A DNA stretch of 64,000 bases from Lethocerus indicus (GCA_019843655.1 JACDQD010000007.1:30049207-30113206), one strand, 5' to 3'. Positions 1 to 11,546 are shown, counted from the first letter of the stretch. Notes: generated by a model not told the origin, from the sequence alone. Made by a program: numbers and translations.

Positions 1-3000
1 TTCGTGTTCAAACGATTTCATTCGTCCCGCATGAAAATTTAATTACCCTTCTTCCAGCCTAAACGCGGCGAGGGTGAGCCGAAATATTTATACGTATTTA
101 TCGATATATATAAAATGCAGTGTAAGACGGGTTCACCAATTCATCCGGTTCATTAGGTACGCTAATTTACCCGTTATTATTATTTTTATCGAATAAAATA
201 CTCGGTTTCAACTGACAGTTTTTAACTATTCCCAGGCATTTTCCGACAGGAAATTGGCGATTGAATATAAATCTAAAATTCAACTACGACCCGGGCCGTT
301 ATTACTATCTATCATTTCGTTTGATTATTATTTAATTTCTTATCGAAGCGTGATTCATCGTACGTCGCTCTCAGATATATATTGTTATAACATCGTTTCC
401 AGAATTATCGAACTAAAGTTTACGCCGTGTCGGCGGCCGGGCGGTGACCGTATACACTGTGGTTTAGCCGAAACTTTAATAGTGCTAGTTTTACTCGAGT
501 TCAGTGTCCTGCCCCTTTTAATGCATGCAATTTACGAAATTCGATTTGGAAAATGTTATCAATTTCCCCGCTGACCACGCAGTGTACTGTCCGACAGTTT
601 TTTTTTTTTATAAGTGAAATCGCTCTCAAGAAGATCGCGTAATAGCGCAGGAAGAACGTCCGTCGGCAGGGATTATGTTAGGGATTAACGTTCCACTATT
701 TATGGATTTTTTCTGTGTTCCGGGAAAGGGTTTTTACCCTTTCCTTCCGGTACTGTTCCCGATGGACTCTTGCCGGTTCCGTCGGTCGGATTCGACGTAT
801 TCATTCGATATATCCTCACCGGCGTATCGTCGTTTATATCGCCACGTAAAATAACTTCTGCCGGGCTCTATATATCTATATAAAATCGGGTCGTCGTAAA
901 AGGTTATTATTGTTATTAACACGTTGAGTGCCGTACGATTTTATAAGTGTAAATCCTCCGTCGTGGCCCAATTTTCGAACAGTTTTACGCTTATTCACTC
1001 GTCTACGGTTTTTGGCCGAGAGCGGACGAAAATCTTCGTTCGGCCTTCAAAATGTCAGCCGAAGGGTCTTATCAGTGATATTAAGTGGTTATTTTCGCTT
1101 AAAAATGACGAGAGTGACCGTTTTTTGAAAGAAAGTGTCGAAGATGGGCCAAAAATTGTACCCTTCTCATCTCCTTCCGGATTTATAATAGAAGATTTGA
1201 ATCTAAGGTCGGACGTCGCTACGAAGTATTTGCGCCGGATACACATTATATCCGATGAAATTGTCGAACAATTATTTATTTTATTAAAATTCTAAATATA
1301 ACACAGAAACATGTAATCTATCTTTAACTGAGGCGTCCTGTTACCACTAGAAGGCATCTCGTGGACTTAAGCCCCAACACTTCAATAGTTTTGAACTATT
1401 TACGTTAAAATAGTTTTGTTCTTTATTAACCTATTAATTAACCTGTTCTAGATTAGCCTATCCAAATTAAACAGACAAATTAGCAATATATAAACAAATC
1501 TTCATATTAGACACTGAGTAAATGTATTTATGCAATAACAAACATAGATGATGAAGCGATATATGGGGTTCCGGCCCCCTGGCTGAGTTAAGCCCTAAAT
1601 TGGTACTTAGTTGAATTTAATTCCAACCCCTCCCCGGCCCCACGCCGAACACCCAGCCCTTACAGGTTTAATTAATAAACGGGGGGGGGCTTCATTGGAA
1701 AGAGCCGTATTAAATAAAAATTAAGCCGACTTTTAAATCAATTTTAGATAACAACTTGTGAAACAATATAAATTTTTTTAGTTTTATATCGTATTTTACA
1801 CCGATGACTGACGCGGCACTCAAATGAGTGGTGGGGGAGGAGGAGGGGGGATGTCCCGTCGCGTTGTACTGACTTTTCGGTCAGCGGTTGAAAACTGAAA
1901 AAATAACGATTTCACGATCGAAGCTCTGTGAACGCGACGGTGTGAAATTGACGCCCGTATAAAAAAAAAAACTACATTATTTATTCGGTCTGCTAAAACA
2001 GGATAAGAGAAGTATAAAAATTTTTCTTACCCGACCGAGACAATTTTCGGGCAAATAACGAACTCTCGAGAGCGATTTTCGATCGTGCGAATTTGAAAAA
2101 AAAAAAAAACTGTCGGACACGCGTTTCTCTCAAAATCGCCGTTTCTTTTTGTTTTTTTTTTGAGATTGTGCCATATTCTATCGCCAGATATTCGGTAATT
2201 GCGACGTGCTCTGTTGTTTATTTCTGTTGTAGTTTCTGACTGTGGGAATTGAATGAATGACCAGAACGGACGGGAGGATAAAACGACGCGCTTATTAAGC
2301 CTTATTAACGTCTCGGTAATCTTCAGTAAATGTTTGTTCGACCCCCAACCCCCATTTTCCGACCGAGAAACTTTGTTTTATCGGACGTTGAAAAACTGCT
2401 TTTGTCTGCGAAATATTGTACAGTCGTCGGTACCGCTATCTACTGTATTTTATTATTCGAATAAAGGTTTATTTTCAATCGTCTTCGCCTCCGTATTGCC
2501 CCTCACCGTTATTCATATCGTCGTTCAGCCAGAAACGCCATAATAAATGAGAAAGTTAATTCCTCCTGAACGACGAATCTATATTCGCCCCCGTTAATAC
2601 TAATTAATCGACGACCAACCATCGCCAATAATCCGAGAAGAAAGCGCAGAAAATATATCCTATTTTATGGATACATAGAAATAATGCTCCCCAGCATACC
2701 GACTTATATCCTGGGACCGTTGAGTATATATTTTATCGATCTGTTTATATACTCGTTAATATACTCTAATTGGATTCATAGACGATTCTCCCTACTCTAT
2801 TGAGCTGTCAATTTTCCTCCATTGGAAATATGATTTTATATATATTTTTGATTCGTCGCAACGGTTTTGCCTCGGTTACGTGTCCACGGAAAAAAATATT
2901 ATCCGCGGATCTTCTGCCGTTCACGGGGCGACGACGGCCGCAAAATCGCTTACAATAACAAATATTTATGCGTTTAAATATGTACGTATTGTTTAATGTC

Positions 3001-3129
3001 TTCTCGCCGCCGACCGGCGAATTCAATTCCGTTCGGGCCGGTTTATTACTGACCCGTCGGAGATTAATTTTTTCTGTCCGGTCGTTGTTTATTAATTGGA
3101 TTTTTTTTTTTTTCTCTCTCGCCCTCCAG
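1..3129. other. Non-coding sequence upstream of the first visible RAD23 exon
   Basis: The first recognisable RAD23 exon begins at 3130 with a 3' splice site, so this stretch is probably part of the intron before it. I looked for the N-terminal ubiquitin-like domain and did not find it. The sequence is AT-rich with short poly-A/T runs, a G run near 1681-1690 and a G-rich patch near 1829-1851. The longest open frame (924-1295, 123 codons) starts at a non-ATG codon and has no family resemblance, so I do not call it. Confidence 0.5.
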
Positions 3130-3286
3130 GCAAGAGGAAAGCACCCCCCCCCAGGGTAATACGGCTTCGGGCGGCGGCACTTTGGGCAGTAGTCTGACGT
3201 CGGAAGCTGAATCCGCGCTGTTAATGGGCGAGGACTACAACACGATGGTGCAGAACATTGTCGACATGGGCTACGAAAGACCGCGC
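3130..3286 (+). CDS. RAD23: RAD23 exon: linker and first half of UBA1
   Basis: The exon is bounded by a CCTCCAG acceptor and a CGCGC|GTAAGA donor and is 157 nt (one base completing a codon plus 52 codons). It encodes a Gly/Ser/Pro linker ([19 protein letters not shown]) and then the start of UBA1 ([19 protein letters not shown]). A run of nine C falls in the linker; its length as read keeps the frame. Confidence 0.9.
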
Positions 3287-6200
3287 GTAAGACGGACATT
3301 TTTTTACATTTTTTACATTATAAGGCCGTATTTTCGTTAAATTGTCGTTATATCGGGGGGTGGGGGGGGGTACCCGAAAATAATCGACATTTTCAGATTT
3401 CGGTCATTTTATTTTGCCAAAAAAAGAAATTCTAATTATTAATCTACTATATATATATATATTTGGCAAATTTTCGATTCCCCTCTTTCGCAGCAACTCT
3501 TCGAGACCGAAATACATCTTATCAAATTGTCGTTTACTTTCGGGTACACCCAATAGAAAGGATTTAAACTTATTTCTAGAAATACGGAGATGTTTATTTC
3601 GCAAAGCTCGCGTACAATAAAAAAGTACGGTTATTACCGTATTTTGTACGAATCCGTTTTGTTCCGGAAAAAAGCAGCGTTTTCATACGTCCCCGGCGGC
3701 ATATAACGGATAGAAATTTCATTGTGCCCTTAAATATAAGTAACGGGGAGAGAAAAAATGTAGAGAGAATGCAGCCGTAATGATAATATATATGCGACTT
3801 TATTTTCATGAAATGATCGTTATAAAAAGGATTCAAACTTATTTATGCACTTATCGCGGTCAATTAATATGCGAATACGGAGCTGCTTTTTTTCGCGAAA
3901 GCTTTCGAACAATAAAAAAGTACCGTATTATTACCGTATTGTACAGAAAAAAAAAATGGGGCATTTCAATTTATTTCGGGGCAATATTCTGTTGCGCGCT
4001 TAAATATATAAGTAATGAGGAGTAAATAACGGAGAGATAATAATGGCGTGTTGTTATAATTTTGTTCAGGTGGAGGCCGCGCTTAGGGCCAGTTTCAATA
4101 ATCCCGACCGAGCGGTGGAATATCTGATCACCGGTATACCGCCGGATCCCGACCAGGAAGACGTCTCTCAGGCAACGCAAGGTATTTCTTACGCCCCCGT
4201 TTTCAGCCCCTCACAAAGCGCAGGGATCTTTTCGATCCGTTGTTTTCCCGTTCGGCGCTAAATCACCGCGGAATTCTCAACGTGGAATTGGTACGGCCCG
4301 TAAATCGGGCAAGGAATTCTCTCCGAATTGTATCTAAGTCTGACAGCGAAAAAGAGCGCAGGGTATTGTCTTGCGCGCGTTTTACTTTTCATTTAGCGGT
4401 AAACCAGTTATAAGTTACAATTAGGTTGTAGACATTTTTTTACGGCCCGTGGACGCTCCTAATTAAAATTTTAATTTGTTGTTGGGGCAAAAATTAGAGT
4501 GAAGGCTAACGTTAATTAAATAAAGGGGATTTTCAATTGTACGGTTATTAATCGAGAGACGTTTTCGTAAAATTTTAACGATGGACAACATCCACTTTGC
4601 CCGAAACAGGTTGTTTTATATGAATGAGTGAAGTTTTAACGAAACTTCGATCACTTTCTGCGGGAAGAACCTCTCCAGGTCTGTTCCGACCTCGCTCCAG
4701 CGGGACGATTTCCGATTGAAACCAGTTGTTTGGATGCGAATAACCGAAGGTCGGAACGAATTATTTTCACTATTTATTGTCACAAGAAGATAGGCTAGCG
4801 TAATTCTCACCGGTCGAAGAATCGTTTGTCACGCTATAGCGGTAGTGTGGTCGCGCTCGTGTTGAGAATTGGGTTAGGTCGCGCTCAGTAGACGCACGAG
4901 TCGGCCCGTTGAGAAAATTCTAATTTAACGCGTTGCGCCGGCAAATAATGTCGATCAACTTCGGAACGAATAAGAGAAAATTGCGTTTCGGGACTTGGGG
5001 AGCGGAAAACGGAAAACTTTTTTGTACTCAATTGCTGCACTGTATAAGCAACGAAGAAAAAGACACGAAACGATGAACGTCAAAAGATGATTAAAGTTAT
5101 TACACCCGGGCAAGAAAGGAAAAGAATTGGATATTATAGAAAACCTGGAAATCTTCAAATATAAGAAAAACGAAATTATAAATGAGAAAATTAATTCCCA
5201 GAATGAGGTGATATTTGCCCCTATAATCCTATTAAAGGATCACACCATCCCCTTTGGACAATTTGACTCACATTTAGAAAACGGATTAACAAAATCCGAA
5301 GACAAACATAAACCCCCCAATAACAATAACAGGACACATATATATAAACGACTGACATACTGACAGACATTACAGTACATGTGAAAGTGACAGTGCTGCA
5401 GTGAGGATGCCCAAAAACATCCAAAGTGCCACAACAGTGACTACTGACACAGCGCTACTGAAGACGGTGAGCAAACCGTCAAAAAGACCAAACCGAGGTA
5501 ACGAACCTACAGCAAAAGACCAAACATAATTCTCAGCGAGAGGAGACAGAAACATCATGAACCTACATAATGGATAGTTAATAACATTTACCTCGTTTTA
5601 CCTGTGGTCTGCGAGGTGTCGGAATACCGTAGATTTCGTGCGGTTCTGTCTCTCCTCTCGCCGGTTCGGTCCGCTAGACCGGTTTCGCCTGTTGCCATCT
5701 TCGGCAGCGCCTGTGTTGTCTGTCACTTTCGCACTTTGGATGTTTTTGGGCATCCAAACCCCGCGACTGCCACCACTGCAGCCGAAACCCGTTTAGCGAA
5801 GACCGAACCGCGAGGAGACGGCTACTAAATCTATAATAGATATACTGTAGATTTTGTGTGTTTCCTCCTCTCGCCGGTTCGTCTAGACCGGTTTCGCCTG
5901 TTGCCATCTTCAGCGCTGTCTGTCACTTTCGCACTTTGGATGTTTTTTTGGGCATCCAAAATGCCGAAAGTGCTACTTTCGAGAGAGACCGAACCGGCGA
6001 GAGGAGACAGCGGCACACAAAATCTTCGATAATAGATAATACTGTAGATTTTGTGTGTTCGGTCTTTCCAAAGTGCCGAAAGTGACTGGCACAGCGCTAC
6101 TGAAGGTGGTGAGCGGTCGAAACCGGCGAGAGGCGACAGAAACATGAAATCTACGGTATTCCGACCCCTCGGAGAACACAAAACAGGTGTTCTATAATAG

Positions 6201-7068
6201 ATATAATTAATAATGTATATGGAATGAAATAAATTTGGTATTTTTCAGAGGGGGAAGACGATCCTCTCGGTTTCCTGAGGTCTCAGCCGCAGTTCCAGCA
6301 GATGAGGGCCGTCGTACAGCAGAACCCGGAACTGTTGAACGCCGTCCTCCAGCAGATAGGGCAGAGCAACCCGGCCCTCCTCCAGCTGATATCGCAGCAC
6401 CAGGAGGCGTTTGTCAGGATGCTGAACGAGCCGGCGAGTACGGCGGGAGGGGCCGGCGGCGCAGGAGCGGCCTCGACGACGCCGACCACCACCACGACCA
6501 CGACGGCGGCGGCCGCCGCGGCAGCAGCGGCGGCAGCAGCAGCCGGCGCAGGCAACGACCCGACGAGTGGCGGCGCGACCACTCACCCGCCGACAACTAC
6601 CACGCAGGTCGCCGTCACACCGCAGGACAAAGAGGCCATCGAGAGGGTACGATACTCGTAGATAACGCTACGCACACTCGCTACATTACATAACTCTTGC
6701 ATTTATATATATATATATAAAGGGTGTCCCAAAATTAACGCAAGATTTGAATTCGCCACAATTCTTCTGCAGTAAAATTGCGGCAACCGTATTAAGAAAA
6801 ACCATTCGGCAGCCGACAGTTTAGGGTCTCAGTACAAATGGGGGCGTTACACGATAGAACAACGCGTTTTCATTGTCGAACAATATTTAAAAAATAATGA
6901 TAGTTCAGCAGCCACAGTTCGATTCGAATCTTAATTTTAAGCGTTAATTTTGGGACACCGTACATATATTGTGGCTGCGAAACGTTCATTATTTTTTAAA
7001 TATTGTTCGACAATGAAAACAGGTTGTTCAATCACGTGTAACGCCCCCATTTCTACTGACCCTAAACT

Positions 7069-7121
<53 letters not shown>

Positions 7122-8215
7122 ATATAACACTATCACTTTAATTCTGAGTAATATAATCTTTGTGATGTTCTGTCCAATGTTGATACAATGTTCAATGTTT
7201 ATACATACATTTTTGTATTGGCCCCGTTCTACGTGTTCGATTGACCACGTGTCACTATAGACACATTTTCGTTATTATATCTTATATAATATATTTAGGG
7301 GTACCCAAAAGTAGTCGACATTTTGAGTTTGGAATTCATTTTATTTTGCTAAAAAAAGAAACTTTAATTATTAATCGATCCAGTAAATATCCGCCGATAT
7401 TATCGCCCCACAATTCTCCGCCGCCACTTTTCCGGCAAATTTTCGAAATTCCGCTCTTGAGGAATTGCTCAAGACCGAAAATACATCTTATCAAATTGTC
7501 GATTACTTTTTGGGTACGCCTCATAAGAACCAGCCGTTTTGTCGTCTCCGTACCGTAGAGATTTCATGTTTCTGTCACCTCTCTCGCCGGTCCGGTCGCG
7601 TGTGCTCGATCCCGGTTTTATTCGCCGCTATTCCTCCGCCGTCTTCAGTAGCGCGCTCGCCGATCGATTTTCGCACTTTGACCCACCAGCGAAAAAAAAA
7701 TTCATCGACGAAGCGACCGAAAGACCGAAATGTCTTCGTTGGACACGCTTTTGACGCGCTCATCGCGGGCGAGGATGCCCGAAAACGTCCCAACGGTGAC
7801 CACAACACCGCTACCGAAGACGGCGCTACTGAAGAATAGTGTCACTATTTTGGTTTTGCGACATTATTCGCCGCCGTGTTTTTATGCGCGATCGAAAACG
7901 CACACTCGTAATATATATACTACTATACTGTACGATATATATATATATATATAGTATAATTTTATGCGTAGTTTCTTTTGCGATAATAACACTATTTTGA
8001 GCGATTCTGTCCGCCACGATTTTCTATTTTCGGCGATTATCGCCACCGAATTGTGTGTTACAGTTGAAGGCGCGGTTTTCCGGAAAATCTGGTCATCCAG
8101 GCGTATTACGCGCGGCGTAGAAGAATCTAAAATCTGGCCGCCAATTTCCCACTTCTCGCAAACGTTGGACGCACTGAACGGAGGGAGAAGGAGAAAACGG
8201 AACGGGGTTTGGTGA
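3130..8215 (+). CDS. RAD23: RAD23-type UV excision repair / ubiquitin receptor gene, 3' portion (four exons)
   Basis: RAD23 proteins bind XPC for nucleotide-excision repair and carry ubiquitinated clients to the proteasome. Exons are 3130-3286, 4070-4181, 6249-6646 and 8064 to about 8215, and the phases agree across the first three junctions. UBA1 is split over exons 1 and 2 ([14 protein letters not shown] then [19 protein letters not shown], ending in TGIP). The XPC-binding (STI1-like) domain is in exon 3 ([15 protein letters not shown], then [19 protein letters not shown]). An Ala/Thr-rich linker follows, then [10 protein letters not shown], which leads into UBA2. The ubiquitin-like domain is missing and probably lies left of the window. 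The last exon starts as expected (LKA, then [13 protein letters not shown]) but is frameshifted. The introns carry mariner remnants and foldback elements. Recognition of the family is secure; intactness of the C-terminus is not. Confidence 0.93.
3368..3551 (-). mobile_element. Deletion-derivative mariner-like element, copy 1
   Basis: The ends are imperfect inverted repeats: the left end reads TACCCGAAAATAATCGACA and the right end, reverse-complemented, reads GTACCCGAAAGTAAACGACA. On the minus strand a fragment reads [11 protein letters not shown], resembling the FYxRGIxxLPxRW segment at the C-terminus of mariner transposases. A (TA)n tract and internal deletion follow. A sibling copy lies at 7297-7520. 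It sits in a RAD23 intron. Confidence 0.65.
3556..4030. repeat. Direct duplication of about 290 bp within RAD23 intron
   Basis: The blocks around 3556-3760 and 3830-4030 share a series of matches in the same order: AACTTATTT, AATACGGAG, CGCAAAGCT/CGCGAAAGCT, ACAATAAAAAAGTAC, ACCGTATTTTGTAC and TTAAATATA-AGTAA. The AATAAAAAAGTAC motif recurs with an offset of about 293 bp. The second block ends about 40 bp before the next RAD23 exon. Confidence 0.7.
4070..4181 (+). CDS. RAD23: RAD23 exon: second half of UBA1
   Basis: The acceptor is TTTGTTCAG and the donor is CAAG|GTATTT; the length is 112 nt and it ends in phase 1, matching the next exon. It encodes [19 protein letters not shown], the highly conserved second and third helices of RAD23 UBA1, then [18 protein letters not shown]. 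Confidence 0.93.
4182..6248. other. RAD23 intron (about 2.1 kb)
   Basis: This lies between the UBA1 and XPC-binding exons. The first 1.2 kb is AT-rich sequence with no feature I recognise. The last 900 bp is filled by foldback repeats listed separately. Confidence 0.7.
5376..6180. mobile_element. Cluster of foldback elements (three adjacent copies)
   Basis: Three neighbouring copies (about 5376-5570, 5605-5830 and 5835-6180) share the words GGATGCCCAAAAACATCCAA or its complement, GCGCTACTGAAG, and CGGCGAGAGGAGACAGA or its complement. The copies face in different directions, so the region can fold on itself; the outer arms GTCGGAATACCGTAGATTTC and its complement near 6147-6164 close the largest hairpin. 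No transposase was seen. Related copies lie at 7545-7845, 41866-41945 and 53208-53450. Confidence 0.75.
6249..6646 (+). CDS. RAD23: RAD23 exon: XPC-binding domain and Ala/Thr linker
   Basis: The exon is 398 nt, joins in phase to the previous exon (G|AG gives Glu) and ends in phase 0 before GTACGA. It encodes the XPC-binding domain with the family hallmark [17 protein letters not shown] and a [12 protein letters not shown] segment. A low-complexity stretch of Gly, Thr and about fifteen Ala follows, coded by GCN and ACN runs, and then [13 protein letters not shown]. Confidence 0.94.
6723..7066 (+). mobile_element. MITE with perfect 19-bp terminal inverted repeats and hairpin, DUF4817-type transposon fragment
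   Basis: GGTGTCCCAAAATTAACGC at 6723-6741 is matched by its exact reverse complement at 6941-6959. Inside, 6845 onward reads [19 protein letters not shown], resembling the helix-turn-helix (DUF4817) start of transposases common in arthropod genomes. From about 6965 to 7066 the same coding segment recurs inverted (shared AATATTTAAAAAATAATGA and GGGGGCGTTACAC), giving hairpin arms of about 100 bp. A (TA)n tract follows. This is a non-autonomous or broken copy. Confidence 0.8.
7072..7118. repeat. (TA)n microsatellite
   Basis: Uninterrupted TA dinucleotides for about 46 bp, adjoining the inverted arm of the MITE. Confidence 0.95.
7297..7520 (-). mobile_element. Deletion-derivative mariner-like element, copy 2
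   Basis: It shares ends (GGGGTACCCAAAAGTAGTCG and the reverse complement of TTACTTTTTGGGTACGCC) and internal words (ACATCTTATCAAATTGTCG, TTTTATTTTGC, AAGAAA) with the copy at 3368-3551. It has a different internal segment rich in CCGCC. It lies in another intron of the same RAD23 gene. Confidence 0.65.
7545..7845. mobile_element. Foldback element copy in RAD23 intron
   Basis: It contains the family words CGTAGAGATTTCATGTTTCTGT, CTCTCGCCGGTCCGGTCG, TCTTCAGTAGCGC, GAGGATGCCCGAAAACGTCC and GCGCTACTGAAG. The left and right halves are complementary in part. It is more diverged than the 5.4-6.2 kb copies. Confidence 0.6.
8064..8215 (+). CDS. RAD23: RAD23 terminal exon (UBA2), frame-disrupted
   Basis: After a TGTTACAG acceptor the frame reads Leu-Lys-Ala. 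Two bases are then missing relative to the family, and the next frame reads [13 protein letters not shown], a clear UBA2 start. The following CEKNEN-type segment is replaced by Arg codons and an in-frame stop. NLAANF is then readable, then a further frame change to SQT. The frame containing SQT runs to a stop at 8213-8215. The changes are not all at homopolymers, so this may be consensus error or real decay. The exon end is approximate. Confidence 0.7.
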
Positions 8216-8792
8216 GTGGCAGGGGAGGAAATCGCAGCAGCAGCAGCACGAAGCGCCGCCACCGAAACCAAGAGAGGGAAACAAAATTAACAAAATGAAA
8301 CAAACCGCCTCCGGCCGCCACCACCCTGTAATTTGTCAATTTGTTTTCTCTTATACAACAAAAAGCAAAATGCCCAGGTAAACCGCAGGATTGAAAGAAT
8401 TATATAAAAATTAATTTAACGAATAAAGTTGGAACAAAAGAAAAAAAAAAACCGAATTGGATTGGGAAATTTAAAAAAAAAAAATAATGACTCGGACGAT
8501 TTAATAATGAATGATGAGACACACACACACACACATAACACAATATATAAATACACAAAAACACACACACAAACATGGACAACGCCACGCTACTCTCATT
8601 CATTTATCGCTGCACAACGTTAAAAGCGATACAACGCCTTCGTCAAGGTCGAATTTTAAAAAGAAATTTTTGAATTTATCGTCGGTCTATAATTGCCAAA
8701 TCTATTATTATATTATTTCGTTTTATTTTTATTATTATTTTATTTTATTTTATTTTTTTGCCTTAAATTGTTATTAGACTGAATAATAGCTA

Positions 8793-8797
<5 letters not shown>

Positions 8798-8842
<45 letters not shown>
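8798..8842. repeat. (GA)n microsatellite
   Basis: Perfect GA dinucleotide run of about 44 bp. Confidence 0.95.
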
Positions 8843-8844
<2 letters not shown>

Positions 8845-8943
8845 AGCGACTGTAGATAATAATAAATGGTGTACAGTGTTTCAAATTATATAATTATTAT
8901 ATACAATATGTACATGTACAGGCGAGATAGGGGGTATATATAC

Positions 8944-8949
<6 letters not shown>

Positions 8950-8990
<41 letters not shown>
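8950..8990. repeat. (TA)n microsatellite
   Basis: Perfect AT/TA run of about 40 bp. Confidence 0.95.
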
Positions 8991-8993
<3 letters not shown>

Positions 8994-9513
8994 CCCGCCG
9001 CTTCATATTAAGTTGGCATCGAGCGTTAACAATAAAATACAAAATTATCGAAAGGATTTTTCTCTTTTTCTGTAATTTTACGATAAAATGAGTATCTTTT
9101 TTTTTCTTTTTTTTTCTTTTGGAATGTTGCTACGAAATTGAATATTCCGCCGCCGCCGTTTGTGTTTACTCTTTGTTGTCTGTCATCGTGTGCGCTTTTT
9201 CTTCGTTTTTTCTGTATTTTTTTTTCGTTTTCGCTGCACGAGTTGATCGCCCCCAACCCGAAATAATGAATAAAGACCGAATAAAAGAGATTGAAAATTT
9301 GAAAAAACCGGATTTGTGCCCCCCCCCCCTCTTCCCTGTTCACAATATAGAATTGCGCCGTTATCTGTGCAGAATTTGTAATTGTATTTTTCAAATAACG
9401 TAACGGCCTATCGATAATTTTTTTCCCTATTCCTCGGCTTTTCGAAATAATCCTAGGTCGATTTTTTTTCTTTTTCCTTTCTTTCGAACTTTTCTAGATA
9501 AACGAATCGTACG

Positions 9514-9516
<3 letters not shown>

Positions 9517-9571
<55 letters not shown>
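9517..9571. repeat. (TA)n microsatellite
   Basis: Perfect TA run of about 55 bp. Confidence 0.95.
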
Positions 9572-9575
<4 letters not shown>

Positions 9576-10866
9576 AAAAACAATTATAAAATAATTATTA
9601 ACAGCGAAATACGATAATTTTTTCACGATTGCGAATTTTTTCTCACCGGGTGATAGTTTTCGGCTTACAATTTATAAACTGGCAACAACAACAACAACAA
9701 CAAATAATAACATGCTCTAGCCGTTTTATTTTTGCATTATACTCTGTGTATTTTGTACATAGTCGTCTATTTCTGATGTTGTAATTAATAATAACTTAGT
9801 TGTATTTATCAACGGTATATTTATATACAAGAAAACAAAAATTATATATGTATATATATATCGGTTAATCGAAATATATACATATATATATTAATTTTTT
9901 CGGATTTAAAAAATGTAATATTAGCGACGTTTAATTTTAAACGAAAAAAAAAATAAAATTTACTTTTTATTTTCCGTTCCGAGTCCAAAACTGAAAAGAA
10001 ATAGATATTTTCTAGCGTACTCCTTGTTGTGCTATCTGCGTGTGATTTTTAACATATTGTATTTGTTATATTATATATAATAATTTTTTTTTCGATTATG
10101 TTTTCTCCCTGTAGATACTATATTATTATTATTATTAATTAATTGTGTGTGTGTGGGGGTGAGATGTTATTTCTCCGACTGACGACTTTTTCTTTTTCTC
10201 ATTTTTTTTTTCTTTTTCTTCTCTTCGATTCTGTCGCATTGTTCTTTTTTAACGGAGAGAAAACGCGCGATTTTTTTTTTTTTTTCTGTAAAATTCTTTT
10301 TTTTTCATTTCGTTTTTTTTTGTTAATCGACGGAAAATGCGACCGAATTTCTGTTGACGAGCTGCGTCTGTCGACTTTCGCTGAACTTGATTGTAAAAAA
10401 TATTAATTATAACGATGATGATAATAATAATAATAATAAAAAAAGGCTTTTGGGTTATAAACATTTTCATTATTTTTCTTCCTCCCTTTTTTTCTTTTCT
10501 GTTTTTGAATCTCGACCCGTCGCTTCGTTTTACGTCTCGCTAGCTTTTTTTTTTCTTTTCGAGAGCCTCATATACATATATATATATATATCTGTCGATT
10601 TTGAAAAAAGAAATCGTGATTCGAGTTCCGAGAGAGAAAAAGCTCGTAAAAATCGGCTTTTTCACCGCCTTCGGTTACGTTGTTATATTTATTTACACAT
10701 TATAAATAAATATAATATACAGAATATTTTTCAACGTTGAGTATAATATTCCGGTCGAGATTAGATTTTCAAATCGACCAAATAAGAGTCTTCGAGTCAC
10801 GATTTTTTCTTTTTCTTTTTTTTTTTAGCGAATCTTCGTTTCGAAAAATGAGCTTATTATAAGAGA

Positions 10867-10903
10867 GCGAGAGAGAGAGAGAGAGAGAGAGAGAAAAAAA
10901 AGT
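10867..10903. repeat. (GA)n microsatellite
   Basis: GA run with one interruption, followed by poly-A. Confidence 0.9.
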
Positions 10904-11403
10904 CATAAAAGCCTTTTATATTATAAGATATTTTTGTTTGGAATCGCGGTAAAAAAAAATTTGGCCAAAGCCGCTTTAACATTTTTCTGTCGTACGCTGT
11001 AGATATTTCGATGAATATATAAATTCTTTATATTGATATAAAGAAAAAAAATTAAAATGTTATTTTTTTTTATTTATTAGTTAAGAAATACCGGCGGCTG
11101 GCCGTTCCGGAAAGAAATGGGTAAACAGGAAAAAATTTTTGTCGGTGAATTTTTAACCTCGTATTGTGTTGTGTAAAATCCCTCTGTTCCTCTGGTTTTT
11201 TCCCTAGTTTTAAAATAGAAAATAATTATTTTTTTATTACACACCAACTGAGAAATCCCTCTAATGGGGAGGAGAAGCCTCTGAAGGGAATCAGTTCGGA
11301 TCTATAAGGGCGGCGGCCGAACCTTTTTTTACCCCGTACAGTGCGGCCATCTGGCGGCCAGTTTGCGAACTAAATACGGGGAGACGAGATATTGGAGTAG
11401 ACG

Positions 11404-11546
11404 GGGACAGGAGCTGTCAGTATAAAGGGACAAGAGCTGTCAGTATAAAGGGACAAGAACTGTCAGTATAAAGGGACAAGAACTGTCAGTAGACAGGGAC
11501 AAAAGCTGTCAGTATAAAGGGACAGGAGCTGTCAGTAGACAGGGAG
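11404..11546. repeat. 24-bp minisatellite, about six copies
   Basis: The unit is approximately GGGACAAGAGCTGTCAGTAT followed by AAAG. The two variant spacers, TATAAA and AGACA, alternate between copies, so the array has evolved by duplicating units of more than one type. GACAG...CTGTC makes each unit partly palindromic. Confidence 0.85.

Noticed and set aside
924..1295. 123-codon open frame upstream of RAD23
   Set aside because: It starts at a non-ATG codon, has no family similarity and lies in presumed intron.
6235..6693. 152-codon frame and minus-strand frames over the RAD23 XPC-binding exon
   Set aside because: They are alternate-frame shadows of a conserved exon, kept open by GC-rich triplet runs.
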